A stretch of 64,000 nt of DNA from Jaenimonas drosophilae (GCA_030849065.1 JASAON010001653.1:1-64000); one strand, 5' to 3'; counted from the stretch's first letter, positions 44,001 through 53,316 are shown. Notes: generated from the letters alone by a model not told the origin. Numbers and translations: made by a program.

Positions 44001-45787
44001 CCCCAACCTCCGCCGCAGCGGTGGCGGCCATCAAGAAGTCGGGCAAGGACATCGGTACTCCGGGCTCCCCGAAGGGCCCCCTACACAATGCCAGCATCAT
44101 CTCCACCGCCTCCACGCAAATCATGGTTGGCAACGGCTCCATCAATCGGAGCATCGTCCTCTCCCCAACCATGGCGCGACTCCGTGCGAGCTCCGGAAGT
44201 CCGTCGCACGGCGTCAACTCCCCTGCACGACGCACCGACTTGGAGCAAGTGTGGTATATGGCGGATCTGGAGCTGAAGGCGCAGCAAGTGGAGCTTGAAG
44301 AGACCCGTCAGGCGAAGCTAGAGGCGGAAAAGCGGCTCAATGCTCGGCAGAAGGACCTGCAGACGTTGCATCGGGCCTTCCTGCCACAAAGCACGGAGAG
44401 TGAGCTAGACCTCACCTTCTTGTATCTGAAGACGGCCATTTACGACAGTGACGAGTTGCCCGACAATCGGCTCTACCTCGACCAGCCCGACTGGCTACCA
44501 CTCTTGATGGCGGTGTGGACCAACCCAGCCAACCTCGTCCGCTCAGTCTCCATCAGTGCCTCACTGACCTGGCGCGACCTCCCCAAGCTTGGCATTCTTG
44601 GAAGCCTGCTCTACCACGACCACGCCGGCTCCTCCCTGCATGCACTGGAGATCAACGCGGAGTATCTCTTTGGTGCTCCGCTCCCCGTTGCCGGAGGGGT
44701 TGCCTCAGCCGCCCCAGCCGCAGCCCCATCTCCAGTCGTGCTCGACTTCCGTAGCTCCCTTTCCCTCCTCGCCACTGGCGGAGCAAGTGGGGCCGGTCCC
44801 GTGAGCAGCAGCAGCACGCCACCCTTCTTCATTTCCCCCGCTCAGGCCCGCGACCTACTCCTCACTCTCCTCTGCGCTGTGGGTGACAACAACGTTCACG
44901 ACGGTTTTGTCTTCACTCTTCGGGGCTTCCCTGCCGGCGCAGACAAGTCGAGCGGAGGAGGTGGGGGTGGTCTGGGTGGCCTGCTGCCCTTCACAAGCAA
45001 ACGCGGCAGCGATGTTGGTGGGGAGGGGCTCCTGTTGCAGCAGGGCTCCTTAAATCTGGAAGGCTTCGCAGTCAAGAGTGGCTCCACACCGGAGTTGTCA
45101 TTTGACCGGAACCCCACCGTCTACGAGGTGGTGGCGGAGAACAGTGCGGGGCCTCTCACGCGTCGCGAAGACTCGCGCTCCTTCTACGGCTCTCCAGAGC
45201 CCCGTGAGTGGGCAGCGGTGGAGGAGGATGGGGTCCCACTCCACGTCCATGGAAAGCTGAAGCGGAAGTGGATCAAGGAGGCCACCAAGGTGGAGGTCCT
45301 CCCCTTCTGCAACATTCTCTACCACACCTGCAGTGGCTTACAGAACAACGAGTACTACGTTGGCCACTACCACCATCCCTACAACGAGGTCCATCACCAT
45401 CGTGACTACTTCCTCACAGGAGCGCGACGCCAGAAGCTCACCGCCCTGGAGGCGGCAGAGGCGGCATGGTGTGCGGAGCGCCGTCGTCAGGGGCATGCCG
45501 TGGCTGGACGAGTGAAGGTCGCCACTACCGCCAAGATGGCGGCCTCCATGTATAATGTCTTTGGCCTCCTGTCGCGAGAGGAGGAGGAGAGCATCTTCAA
45601 GGAGGAGGCTGCCCTGCTCTTCGGACACGCGGGCACAATTTGGGAGGTCCTCCGCAAGTCAGTCAAACACTACAATCACGATGTGGCAGTCGCCAAGGCC
45701 AAGCGCAGAGAGACCGCAGGAATGGGGACAAAGAGCGGCGGGAAGGCACCTCCGTGCCTCCCACGCATCATCCTCGCTCGCACCTAG
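41081..45787 (+). CDS. MGC-acylated large protein with MACPF/CDC-like core, paralogue A
   Basis: 1568 aa, starting MGCKATKAKG: Gly2 myristoylation and Cys3 palmitoylation signals, so probably held at the cytosolic face of a membrane. Residues 92-100 (RALLGRCWD) and a later core have counterparts in the protein at 53317-57900: YGEGIVTDVMYGGVIVVEC (505-523), a strand-helix part ending SLYLQRYAGVG (about 697-707), a coiled coil (about 1052-1110), and DQPDWLPLLM (1134-1143). The YG-x(2)-hydrophobic...YGG-hydrophobic-E motif, then helices, then a V/W..LL...L-L-Y block, is reminiscent of the stonustoxin-type MACPF/CDC fold; this is my inference. Between 740 and 1050 lies Ser/Ala/Pro low-complexity sequence with seven His codons at 43820-43840. 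No secretion signal, so a secreted pore-forming role is not implied. Confidence 0.85.
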   Translation: MGCKATKAKGREDAKDGGQLPASGSTLTTGSDLAAQGRTREVVLKTDAEQAAQEYQQIVKAKQDAEAARSKRKRVDDFDPIRPLDSFNITHRALLGRCWDQRQTELPSLILVQKVASMAAAEMTALQGNHGNGGGAYALAAKDFSTAAAVAQDNPAGSPLNHSLNGDGGMDGPGSPLVPGIGRGMARRSHWFTLLSAARKSSEVGGSGGPNPALAGLPEPLCNARAFSDITLEQITSLNGEQREILFNTLAAPRFDGIKEAYAFRLSEQLDSSEDTKFLRSRNLKPAKGLTVDRWNRVDFFHPNFNTLVRAAYATKGKSTATVTTTAAASPLMAGQRAGNASGLGSFNGSGLTNSFDQHIISERENSSFNTNPVASPLGPSTHHHFPGVCALESGPLTEEMKVRQPFPTESLLGMAMGIPSQRIAQLAGIPQLLQQQQNLLSPDAVSVDESSSGSSTSGGGTQPLVALCISSFSVGIDPFRWKEHRYTRRPIDVDSSKPSTRRTYGEGIVTDVMYGGVIVVECSSPESARELERMLKGLQWSEARSVRAIVADVRKVFKTLREERLARRNSTSSSPNGSPFHVACATNLGIPEEEDDRYRMWLRVGGRPMRDNVEFKEITVFLESNNGGMTSNGTSRTASPVVPRRGSFPDAAAADNNTTFSRVASAWVDLPTIASVLRTWGLHLLGNPEYSQPISLYLQRYAGVGLALQHKTLSSFRNGAEMSSEEEDESASPNEVDGGGFYEEDEGYLTAIKDGGGVVSTSRSKHPISKFNRFYTSARSSSLQLSDQGQGHKAQRNGGVGGPRLGGVLSRATTASSASSLHPPPRGLSAQTLPGVGHAHQLSASSSRSLSLDSSSSSSSSSEAAAPPGDASTVLSRESTGVFHDRSCLASFAGPGAAAAGGRCAKRQGPPGHHHHHHHQRAKAATAAKPLRNPVRQGLAKKPPLPSKAKTSPTAATPSGSSTAATVTAATSTPTSAAAVAAIKKSGKDIGTPGSPKGPLHNASIISTASTQIMVGNGSINRSIVLSPTMARLRASSGSPSHGVNSPARRTDLEQVWYMADLELKAQQVELEETRQAKLEAEKRLNARQKDLQTLHRAFLPQSTESELDLTFLYLKTAIYDSDELPDNRLYLDQPDWLPLLMAVWTNPANLVRSVSISASLTWRDLPKLGILGSLLYHDHAGSSLHALEINAEYLFGAPLPVAGGVASAAPAAAPSPVVLDFRSSLSLLATGGASGAGPVSSSSTPPFFISPAQARDLLLTLLCAVGDNNVHDGFVFTLRGFPAGADKSSGGGGGGLGGLLPFTSKRGSDVGGEGLLLQQGSLNLEGFAVKSGSTPELSFDRNPTVYEVVAENSAGPLTRREDSRSFYGSPEPREWAAVEEDGVPLHVHGKLKRKWIKEATKVEVLPFCNILYHTCSGLQNNEYYVGHYHHPYNEVHHHRDYFLTGARRQKLTALEAAEAAWCAERRRQGHAVAGRVKVATTAKMAASMYNVFGLLSREEEESIFKEEAALLFGHAGTIWEVLRKSVKHYNHDVAVAKAKRRETAGMGTKSGGKAPPCLPRIILART

Positions 45788-46117
45788 GAACGATCAGCTC
45801 GTATCAGCTCTATATATTCATCTCTCTCTGTGTCTTTCTGACGCCCGGCTGCACGTACATGGCTGGAGGGCTGGATTGTGTTTCTTATCTTCTGGTTGCT
45901 GTTCTCTTGAGTTCTTGGAGACCGTATGTTGGATGTTTGTGGATGGAACTGATTCACCGCTCCCCTGGATGACATGCGATGGCAAACACACGCGCACACA
46001 GTTTGGTGGCACGGTAGCACACACACACGCACACACAGGAAGAAGACGTACGGATGTGATTGTGAAAAAATGTGAAGGAGCTTGGACCAAACTATATCCA
46101 CAACATGGGTGAGTGTC

Positions 46118-46192
46118 TCTGTTCTTCATGTACTTCCTCTTTTTCTCACTTCTTCTTCTATCTCTGGTTTCCTTCTTCTCACCATCTTTCAG
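46118..46192 (+). promoter_or_regulatory. long polypyrimidine tract with AG
   Basis: About 70 bases, almost all C or T, ending in TTTCAG, AG 46191-46192. If this acceptor is used, the leader of the next gene contains an upstream ATG at 46273 with a three-codon frame (ATGGACGGGTAG). Confidence 0.5.
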
Positions 46193-46396
46193 CAGTACGT
46201 TGAGTATAGTCCATCCTTCTTACGTAGTGTGGTGGGCGAGCGGTTCCTTTGATTGCGAGGAAGTTGTGGCTGCATGGACGGGTAGCTCACCGTGCGACAG
46301 TCATCCACATTTGTTTGTTCACTTCGTTTTCCTACACTTCACACCCTCACACACGCAACGCACACGCACTCACACACATACAACAGACGTGCCCAA

Positions 46397-46412
46397 TTGA
46401 TTTTTTTCGTAG
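46397..46412 (+). promoter_or_regulatory. second acceptor candidate, three bases before the ATG
   Basis: GATTTTTTTCGTAG with AG at 46411-46412; only ATC separates it from the ATG at 46416. Use of this site would bypass the upstream ATG at 46273. Confidence 0.4.
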
Positions 46413-46415
46413 ATC

Positions 46416-49400
46416 ATGGAGACATCCTTGCATGCCGCCGCCACCAGCACCAGCTTGATGGGTGAGGCCGATACCTCCAACCTGTCCGTCGGCACCTCCG
46501 GCGGGAGGTCGAGAGGTGGGCTGCATGATTGCCAGGATGGACCCAACGAACACGAGGTGGTGAGCCCTGCCACCTCCCCACGCTGCGCTTTTCCCCCGTT
46601 GGTGCTGCCCCACCCGTTGAGCTACGACAGCCTCCCGGCAAACCTCCCCATCCGCTACACCAACGTGGCTGGCAGTAGTGGGCTCAGCATCGGTGGAAGC
46701 AGCCGCGATGAGCATCCCACGATCAGGAGTGCGGCAGCCCTCGACATCAGCATGAGCAATCCCTTTGGGAACCGCGATCCCCCCATCCCAGGCACTCCGA
46801 CTCAGGTCATCAGTGGCAGCACGACGGGCTTTCTACGGGCCTCCGCCACCTCTCCCGCCTTTCGCACCTCCGCGCGGAACAGCGGTGTGGAGGCAGATTC
46901 GCTGCATCGATCGCGTCTCACGACAAGCCGCAAGACAACCATATCCAGCCGACTACCCTCACTGCCCACAACCCCACCGATTCCGCCACTTGTGGCCTCC
47001 ACGGTGGGGCTGTCTGGGGAGCAACGACGCAGCGGGGCGGGAGAGGGAGGCACTCCAAGCATGTCAAGCTTCCCAACTCAACGGAGTAGCGGAGCCGTGC
47101 CTGCCTCACCCAATGCACCACCGCACTCCGCACCCCCATCGCGTGGGGTCCACTGCGCCAAACGTGGCAGCGAGCTCGCCCTCGTCCGCCGCTTCCCTTC
47201 ATCTGCGCGTGAGGCTGGCTCGGCACGTGGAAGTGGCCGAAAGGATTCCAAGGGCGTGCTGGCCTCATCTGCCAAGCTCGCCGCCCGCCTCAAGACGTTG
47301 CAGCACCGCTGGCTCTACGAGGACGACGCCGCCACCGCTCTTAAGTCATTGTCGGAACTCGTGAAGCCCCAGCCAACGATGCATGAGCTGCTCAATGACC
47401 GCACCACCACAGCAGGCAAGGCCCTCTTTGAGCCGGTCGTCTTCGACGAGAACTTTGGCCCGCGCGCGGCCGCGAGTGCCGGGGCCCTCACCACTCTGGC
47501 GGAAATATGTGACCGTCAAGGAGGAGAGGGGAAGAGCACGAGCAACCTAAGCGGAGCCGTCATCGCACCGGCACCACCGCAGCCGGAGACGTCGGAGGAT
47601 GCCGTTATATCCGCCAAGGCCTTCACCAACCTGCGCTACGATGCGGAGAAGCTGCTCGCCATCGCCGCCCTTGAGTCGGGTAAGGGTGGTGGAGCCGATG
47701 GGCGCGGGGGAGATGGAGAGGCGTTGGTTGTGGTGCCGCCACACCGCCTCACGATCTTGCGACCCTCCGTGAAGGCTCAAGCGGTGGCGCTGCAGCCGAC
47801 GCACGTGCCGAGCGCGCTCGTACGCCGATGGATAGGCTATCTACGCGGAGAGCAGGCGACGGCGGAGCAGAACCACCACCTTGCCGAGGTGGCATTTCGT
47901 GAGGTCATTGCCCGCAGCCCCATTTGCCACCTCGTCCTCGACACCAACGACGACCGCATGACGAATCTTGCCATGCGCACTGCGGTGAGCTGCATGGTGC
48001 TGGAGGAGACGGTGCATTTGCTGCCACGCCATCAGGCAATCCTCGCCCCCTACCTGGATATGCTGCTGCGCTACGCCTTGGTGCCCGACACCCCCTCCAT
48101 GCGCCAGGCCTTGGGCACGGTGAGCTTCCCCGAGCTCTTTGACGCACTCGAGTCCACGATTGGGGATGTTGCCTACTTCACTTCCACCGCAGATGAGAGG
48201 AACAGCACCTACGGACAACGGAGCAGCCACAGCAACGTGGGTGGGGCGCGGCGGTCGTCGCCATCGATCCATCAAGCCTACAGTGGTGGTGGTTCCGGTC
48301 GTCCACGTCGGAAGCACACGTTGGGGATGAGTGAGTTGGGGACAGGGATTGACGAGGTGCCGCTGGAGCGCACACCGGAGGAGGTGCGTCGTGATGCCAT
48401 CATGCAGCTCCTCACCCCCTATGCTCGCAAGCCCTTCTTCGTGGCACACCTGGAGCTCTCGCGTCGTGTAGTGGCCATGGCCCATCATGTGCGGTCGCGG
48501 CAGCTCCACTTCCGCCGTCTGACGACCATCTTTGAGCTTACCCTCGTCAATTGGTCCAAGACGCTTCTGCGTGCTGTGGTGCGAGCGTGGAAGCGTTTGT
48601 GCGCGGAGCGTCGGCATCGCGAGCAGCGCCACCGCGCGCGCTTCGCCAATCGTTGGTCGTCGGAGCGTCTGCGAGCCGGCGTACAACGATGGCGCAGTTT
48701 TGCTGCCTTCACGATGCAGAGCGCGGAGGCCGACAACGCTGCGAAGGTGCGCATCTCCGAGAAGAAGGACGCTATCGCACGCTACCACACGGAGATTGAC
48801 GGCCTCCTTCGCACCAGCCGCGAGCTCAGTGTCATGATTGAAGTGAAGCAGAGCGACCATGAGGTGCTCGTGGGCAAGATTGAGGCCACGGAGGCATCCT
48901 ACACCGACCTGCTCCATCGTGTGCGGGTGATGGACATGGTGGGAACGGAGGTACTCACTTCCGTCCTCGTTGAAGAGCCCATCCCCATCTACACAGCACC
49001 AGAGCTTGTCGGCGACCCTCTACTGCACAATAGGGTGGCGGTGCTGCCCATGGCGGTGTCGTGGGCCAACCACATGCTCCACCGGCATGGCCAAAACACG
49101 GAGGAACTCTGCGATATGTCTCCCGACAAGGCTGCGGCACATCGCAAGCGGCAGAAGGCCGAGATGGAACGGCTCCGTGCCCAGCAGATGTCCTCCACGA
49201 GGGATTTGGTACAACTTGCGGATGGGGTGGGGGCGGCTTCCACGACCACGACGGAAGCCGCGTCTGCCAGCCAGGGGTCGCCTGACCGTGAAGTTGCGAA
49301 GGGTGGCGATAGTGCTGGAGGAGAGGAGCAGCATAAACCACAGCAGGGTGGTGGCAAGGGCGCGGAAGGCGGAGAGGCGCAAACCGCAGCAACGGCGGAG

Positions 49401-51908
49401 GAGGAGGAAGAGGTGGAGCTCATCTTTGACGACCTCCTCGAATCCCAGCGCCTCTCACCCACCGTGTTCATTCCACTCTACAAGTTCCTTGTCCTCATGC
49501 GATGCATGGAGGATGAGGAGAACCCCAACGTCCCCTCCATCGAGGTGGTGCGCATGGTCAAGACGGTGGACAAGGAGGTGATGGAGGAGCTACAAATCGT
49601 CGATGAGGAGGTACGACAGGCCAACGCCTCCACTAGTGGGGGCTCCCCACTGACTGCGATTCTTGGGGCCGCCGCAGGTGGCGGTCCGTCCAGTGCGACG
49701 GAGCTCCTCACCGACGAGATGAGGGATGCCGCTGCCGATGTCTGCCGCATCTTGGTGGATAGTTACGAGCGCATCACTGAACTCCCGTGCGTCGTGACTG
49801 CCGATCAAATCTTCTCACGCGAGCGCGGCCCGCTGCTCGTCTTCTTGAGTGGGTTGATGCGGCACTTCTCCAACTGGTACGTGCGTCGTGCTCGGACGGA
49901 GCTCGGCGCCTTTGCGGTGATGCCGGAGCTCACTGAGCGCAATGGCGGGCCGATCCTCGCCTCCGGTGCGTTGGAGGAGGCCATCGTCCTTGCCAAGGCC
50001 CGCGCACAAGGCGGGGAAGCGGCCTTTACGGGTCGCCGACATGCCAAGTACTCGGAGTGGTACTACCCACCCACCAATCATCTTCGTTGGCAGCCCTTGG
50101 TGGATAGCCAGCAGCAATGGGTCGCTGGCTCCGTTGGGGCGCTGCACTCCTCCCTCCTCATTGCCACAGCCCACCAGCGCAGCCACCACCTCTCCGTGGT
50201 GGAGCAGGATAGTGCCTCACACCTACTCCGTCAGCTGAGTCTCGCCAACATGATGGACCTCCTCCCCAATGTGCAGGTGGATACCGCGCGCTACTACATG
50301 GAGAACATGAAGAGCATCGAGCGCTTCTTCCCCCAACTGCGGCAAATTTTCCGCCTATACGGCTTGTCCTCGACGGAGCTCCGAGCAGCTAGCAACGGAG
50401 TCTTGGGCGATCCTCTCTTCCTCGATCCTAACGCGGGGGGTGGCGCTCTGTCAGAGCGGAAGCCGTTCCGCAGCAACGACGGTGTGGACCCCGAGGACGA
50501 CCTCGCCGTGCGCACCGAGCCAGATGCTGGGTGGTACGTCTCTGCCAACTCATTTTGGAAGCTACTGCAGGATGCCGGCCTCGCTGGGGGCAGTACAGAT
50601 CCCGCAGGGAGCGGCGACGGAACGAGCAAGTCTACCCACCACACCACCCTCAATCGGGTTGCCGTCTTTTGCGTCGTGGAGCACGTCGTCTTCCGTGAGC
50701 TGCTCGCCGCACGGAAGGACGGAGGGATGGCCGCGGCTGGGGACATTAGCTCCAGCGACCTGAGCCCAACCTCCAGCGGGGTCAACCAGCCCGTCTTGTC
50801 CAGCACCTTTAGCCAGACGCAGCCCGTGATGGGCGAGGACTCCTCCACCATCACCGCAGCTGTTTCGGCGGCGGCTGTGGTGGAGGAGGAGGCGGAGGAA
50901 GAGTCCAGGGCCAACAAGGAGAAGCCCATCGCGCGTGAGGTGCAGCTGATGCAGCTCGCCTCGGGCCGCCCCGTCGCCTACTTTGCCCGAGCCGTGCAGG
51001 AACAGCGCCACGTCGACCTCCGCGGGGAGAAGGGGACATTGTGCATGAATCTGGCACAATTCACCGAAGCCCTCATCCGCTGCGCCCATGCGTGGCAGTG
51101 CGCCAGCTGCTCGCAGAATCCACACGCCCGCAACGTACTGGGGGCAAAGCTGAGCCCCAACCCAAGCTCTGCTGGCTTGACCACCTTGGCCATCCCAACG
51201 GCCGCGGCCGCCAGCACCACGAGTCACTCCCGCGTGCACTACCTCGGCAGCAACTACGACTTCCCACTCCACCCAGCAGCCCTTGACCTCTTCCTGGGAG
51301 ATTGGCTCGTGCCACGTCTCCTCGGTGCCCGATCGTCGCTACCCGCCTTTCGACTCTCCCTTCGTCGTCGGCCCGTACAACTCTTCTTTGCCGTTCATCA
51401 GGAGCGACTGCACGAGGTCTACGCCCGCTACGTCAAGGCGAGAGAGGCGGTTGGCGCGCGCAGCTCGCTGCCATCGCCCTACGCCCACGTCCTCACAATT
51501 GAGAGTCGTCCACTGGAGGTGGGGGAGAGCGAGGCGATTGGGACGCTAAAGGCCGCGCAACAGGCCTACAGCCATTCATCCTCGGTGCATGCAAGCGCTC
51601 CACTCGCGAAGAGCGGGGCCGCTCCGCGCGACGTTGGCATCGTGGCGGTCCTCACCTTCTCAGAGGTGATGGTTATGGCCAAGGAGCTCCTCTGGCTACG
51701 ACAGCGACGCATCACGGAGAGTGCGCTGCGACATTGCTACCGTTCTGTGGTTGGGGACTCACAAAGGGAAGGGGAGGTCCTCTTCTTCCCCGAGTTTCTC
51801 GATTTTTTGTGTGCGGTGTCGTACTACTACGACACCGATCCGCTCAAGTCCTTGGAGGAGAAGGTGGTACCCTTCGTGGAGAAGCGCGTCCTCATTGAGC
51901 CACGCTAG
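46416..51908 (+). CDS. large probable cytoskeletal protein, 1830 aa (W-repeat, coiled coil, EF-hand-like end)
   Basis: Family not recognised. The first 290 residues are Ser/Pro/Thr-rich and disordered. A helical region follows, then two Trp-containing helices 35 residues apart (LLRAVVRAWKRLC near 717 and LRAGVQRWRSFAA near 752), the spacing and pattern of centrin-binding SFI1 repeats. A coiled coil spans about 770-850. Around 1125-1160, RERGPLLVFLSGLMRHFSNWYV resembles the end of a calponin-homology-like domain. The C-terminus (about 1700-1830: RITESALRHCYRSV...FFPEFLDFLCAVSYYYD) looks like a degenerate EF-hand pair of the type ending several flagellar proteins. Together these suggest a basal-body, axonemal or cortical cytoskeleton component, which is inference. 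The start at 46416 is fixed by acceptors directly upstream. Confidence 0.82.
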   Translation: METSLHAAATSTSLMGEADTSNLSVGTSGGRSRGGLHDCQDGPNEHEVVSPATSPRCAFPPLVLPHPLSYDSLPANLPIRYTNVAGSSGLSIGGSSRDEHPTIRSAAALDISMSNPFGNRDPPIPGTPTQVISGSTTGFLRASATSPAFRTSARNSGVEADSLHRSRLTTSRKTTISSRLPSLPTTPPIPPLVASTVGLSGEQRRSGAGEGGTPSMSSFPTQRSSGAVPASPNAPPHSAPPSRGVHCAKRGSELALVRRFPSSAREAGSARGSGRKDSKGVLASSAKLAARLKTLQHRWLYEDDAATALKSLSELVKPQPTMHELLNDRTTTAGKALFEPVVFDENFGPRAAASAGALTTLAEICDRQGGEGKSTSNLSGAVIAPAPPQPETSEDAVISAKAFTNLRYDAEKLLAIAALESGKGGGADGRGGDGEALVVVPPHRLTILRPSVKAQAVALQPTHVPSALVRRWIGYLRGEQATAEQNHHLAEVAFREVIARSPICHLVLDTNDDRMTNLAMRTAVSCMVLEETVHLLPRHQAILAPYLDMLLRYALVPDTPSMRQALGTVSFPELFDALESTIGDVAYFTSTADERNSTYGQRSSHSNVGGARRSSPSIHQAYSGGGSGRPRRKHTLGMSELGTGIDEVPLERTPEEVRRDAIMQLLTPYARKPFFVAHLELSRRVVAMAHHVRSRQLHFRRLTTIFELTLVNWSKTLLRAVVRAWKRLCAERRHREQRHRARFANRWSSERLRAGVQRWRSFAAFTMQSAEADNAAKVRISEKKDAIARYHTEIDGLLRTSRELSVMIEVKQSDHEVLVGKIEATEASYTDLLHRVRVMDMVGTEVLTSVLVEEPIPIYTAPELVGDPLLHNRVAVLPMAVSWANHMLHRHGQNTEELCDMSPDKAAAHRKRQKAEMERLRAQQMSSTRDLVQLADGVGAASTTTTEAASASQGSPDREVAKGGDSAGGEEQHKPQQGGGKGAEGGEAQTAATAEEEEEVELIFDDLLESQRLSPTVFIPLYKFLVLMRCMEDEENPNVPSIEVVRMVKTVDKEVMEELQIVDEEVRQANASTSGGSPLTAILGAAAGGGPSSATELLTDEMRDAAADVCRILVDSYERITELPCVVTADQIFSRERGPLLVFLSGLMRHFSNWYVRRARTELGAFAVMPELTERNGGPILASGALEEAIVLAKARAQGGEAAFTGRRHAKYSEWYYPPTNHLRWQPLVDSQQQWVAGSVGALHSSLLIATAHQRSHHLSVVEQDSASHLLRQLSLANMMDLLPNVQVDTARYYMENMKSIERFFPQLRQIFRLYGLSSTELRAASNGVLGDPLFLDPNAGGGALSERKPFRSNDGVDPEDDLAVRTEPDAGWYVSANSFWKLLQDAGLAGGSTDPAGSGDGTSKSTHHTTLNRVAVFCVVEHVVFRELLAARKDGGMAAAGDISSSDLSPTSSGVNQPVLSSTFSQTQPVMGEDSSTITAAVSAAAVVEEEAEEESRANKEKPIAREVQLMQLASGRPVAYFARAVQEQRHVDLRGEKGTLCMNLAQFTEALIRCAHAWQCASCSQNPHARNVLGAKLSPNPSSAGLTTLAIPTAAAASTTSHSRVHYLGSNYDFPLHPAALDLFLGDWLVPRLLGARSSLPAFRLSLRRRPVQLFFAVHQERLHEVYARYVKAREAVGARSSLPSPYAHVLTIESRPLEVGESEAIGTLKAAQQAYSHSSSVHASAPLAKSGAAPRDVGIVAVLTFSEVMVMAKELLWLRQRRITESALRHCYRSVVGDSQREGEVLFFPEFLDFLCAVSYYYDTDPLKSLEEKVVPFVEKRVLIEPR

Positions 51909-52355
51909 CAACCGCACAACTCTCTTCTCGCAGGTTTGTTCCTTGGTTTTCCCTGTGGTGAGCAAAGGGTGTCGGTTGAAGGAAGTCGTCATCAGCCTTT
52001 GTAGTTGGCACTTCTTCCCTTCTTCTCAACTCTCTCAGACGCACACACATACACTTCATTTCTTCAGCAGCCGTGCGTCGTTGGCTGTCATGTATCATTA
52101 CGGTGTGTTGTTGCTTCCCTGTCTGTGTGTACGGACCCTCGTTGGAGGTTGTTGAAAAGCCTCACGTGCGAGCAATCCTCAAACTGTCGTGTCAAGGTGT
52201 CGAGCTGTCTCTGAACGCGCTCATGAACGCATCCAAATACTCCCCCACCCCACCCCACAACCGCCTCGTTTTCTTTCTCCCTCTCTTCTCGTTAATGTGC
52301 GCGTGCATTAGTAGAAGCAACTAGTGTTGCTGGCTGAAAGGAGGGGAGCTCACAC
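51909..52355. other. intergenic region, 447 bp
   Basis: No gene. Pyrimidine tracts at about 52009-52036 (AG 52037-52038) and 52268-52292 (next AG 52310-52311) are acceptor candidates. The second leaves a 44-base leader without ATG before the LSm2-like start. Confidence 0.55.
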
Positions 52356-52736
52356 ATGTGTGCTGCACCCGCTCCCATCGCCACGCTTCCGACGGTCTTG
52401 GCCAGCGGGCCGGCCCTCAACCGGCTTGTGCGTGTGGAGCTCACCAACGGGGCCACCATCACGGGCCGTCTTGTGGAGCTCGACCCCGACACGCTCAATC
52501 TTAAGCTGGATGCCATTGAGAACACCTCCGTACGGCGGCGCTATGCCAGCACGACAGGCCCATCATCGACCGTGGTGGAGGCTGAAGAGCCGCAGCCGGT
52601 GGCGTTCCGCTCCGTCCGCAGCACCGTTGTGCGCGGAGCAAGCGTGCGCTATCTCGACTTCCTTGCTCACGACCGCGACTACCTGGATGAGCTAGAGCAG
52701 GCTGCCGCAGGGATACAGGCCGCCACGCCTGCTTAG
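52356..52736 (+). CDS. LSM2: LSm2-like Sm-fold protein
   Basis: 126 aa, one Sm fold. Sm1 (about 24-55) contains RVELTNGATITGRLVELD followed by LNLKL; Sm2 (about 84-102) contains SVRSTVVRGASVRYLDFL. The LN-x-KL ending of Sm1 and the RG-x(2)-VRY motif followed by a D..D.L...AA helix fit LSm2 of the LSm1-7 and LSm2-8 rings, which act in mRNA decay and U6 snRNA stability. SmD1 also has RGxxIRY, but its Sm1 ends differently (MNTHL). The linker between Sm1 and Sm2 (about 56-83) is longer than usual, and the N-terminus has a 20-residue Ala/Pro extension. Not a paralogue of the NAA38-like gene beyond the common fold. Confidence 0.8.
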   Translation: MCAAPAPIATLPTVLASGPALNRLVRVELTNGATITGRLVELDPDTLNLKLDAIENTSVRRRYASTTGPSSTVVEAEEPQPVAFRSVRSTVVRGASVRYLDFLAHDRDYLDELEQAAAGIQAATPA

Positions 52737-53316
52737 GTGGTGCGTTCTTCCACCACAAATAAACCACTCACTGAAAAAGAGTGCTCGTCGTTGTACGTTT
52801 GTAGATGAACTTTCAGTATCTCACACGCACACAATGCTCTTCATCTCGTTTCACTGCATCCTCATTGCACGGTGGTTAGGCGCGTAGCGTAGCGTACTCG
52901 GTCTTGGAGGAGGTTGTGACATCTCCTCCACACACACACACACACACACACAACTCCTTAGTCGATCGAACTGTGTTGTAGGATCAGCACAGATACCCAC
53001 TCGTACCCTCATCCTACAGCAGCTTCCCTTATTCTTTGAGGGACACTTGTTGGGTGAAACCACCAATTGCCAGTGAGTGTGCTCAAGGAGTGGTTCCCCC
53101 CCCCGAGTCAGAAACGTTCAAACTCGAGTGAGGCATGGGGAGATAGCGATACCACCATCACTCACAGCTTTTCTTCTGGTCTCGGGCCTTGTCGTCCTCT
53201 TCACCTTCACCTTCACCGTTCTTAACCATACATCCGCGTTGAGCCTGAGAGCTTCACCACTCACCCCACAATCGCAAACACACACACCATAAACCAAGCA
53301 GCAGTACCACAACAAA
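52737..53316. other. intergenic region, 580 bp
   Basis: No gene. Contains a (CA)12 microsatellite and a run of nine or so C at 53095-53103. A C/T-rich stretch at 53168-53226 followed by AG at 53242-53243 is the likely acceptor zone of the next gene. Confidence 0.55.
52929..52952. repeat. (CA)12 microsatellite
   Basis: Twelve perfect CA units between CTCCTC and ACTCC, in an intergenic region. Likely length-variable between strains. Confidence 0.9.

Larger units (their letters stand above)
45788..46415. other. intergenic region, 628 bp
   Basis: No gene. A CA-rich stretch lies at 46017-46036. A long pyrimidine tract at 46118-46190 ends in AG at 46191-46192. A second acceptor-like unit sits immediately before the next ATG. 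Confidence 0.55.

Noticed and set aside
52356..52736. Assignment as SmD1
   Set aside because: It shares RGxxVRY, but the LNxKL end of Sm1 and the acidic helix after Sm2 fit LSm2 better; the SmD1 MNTHL segment is absent.
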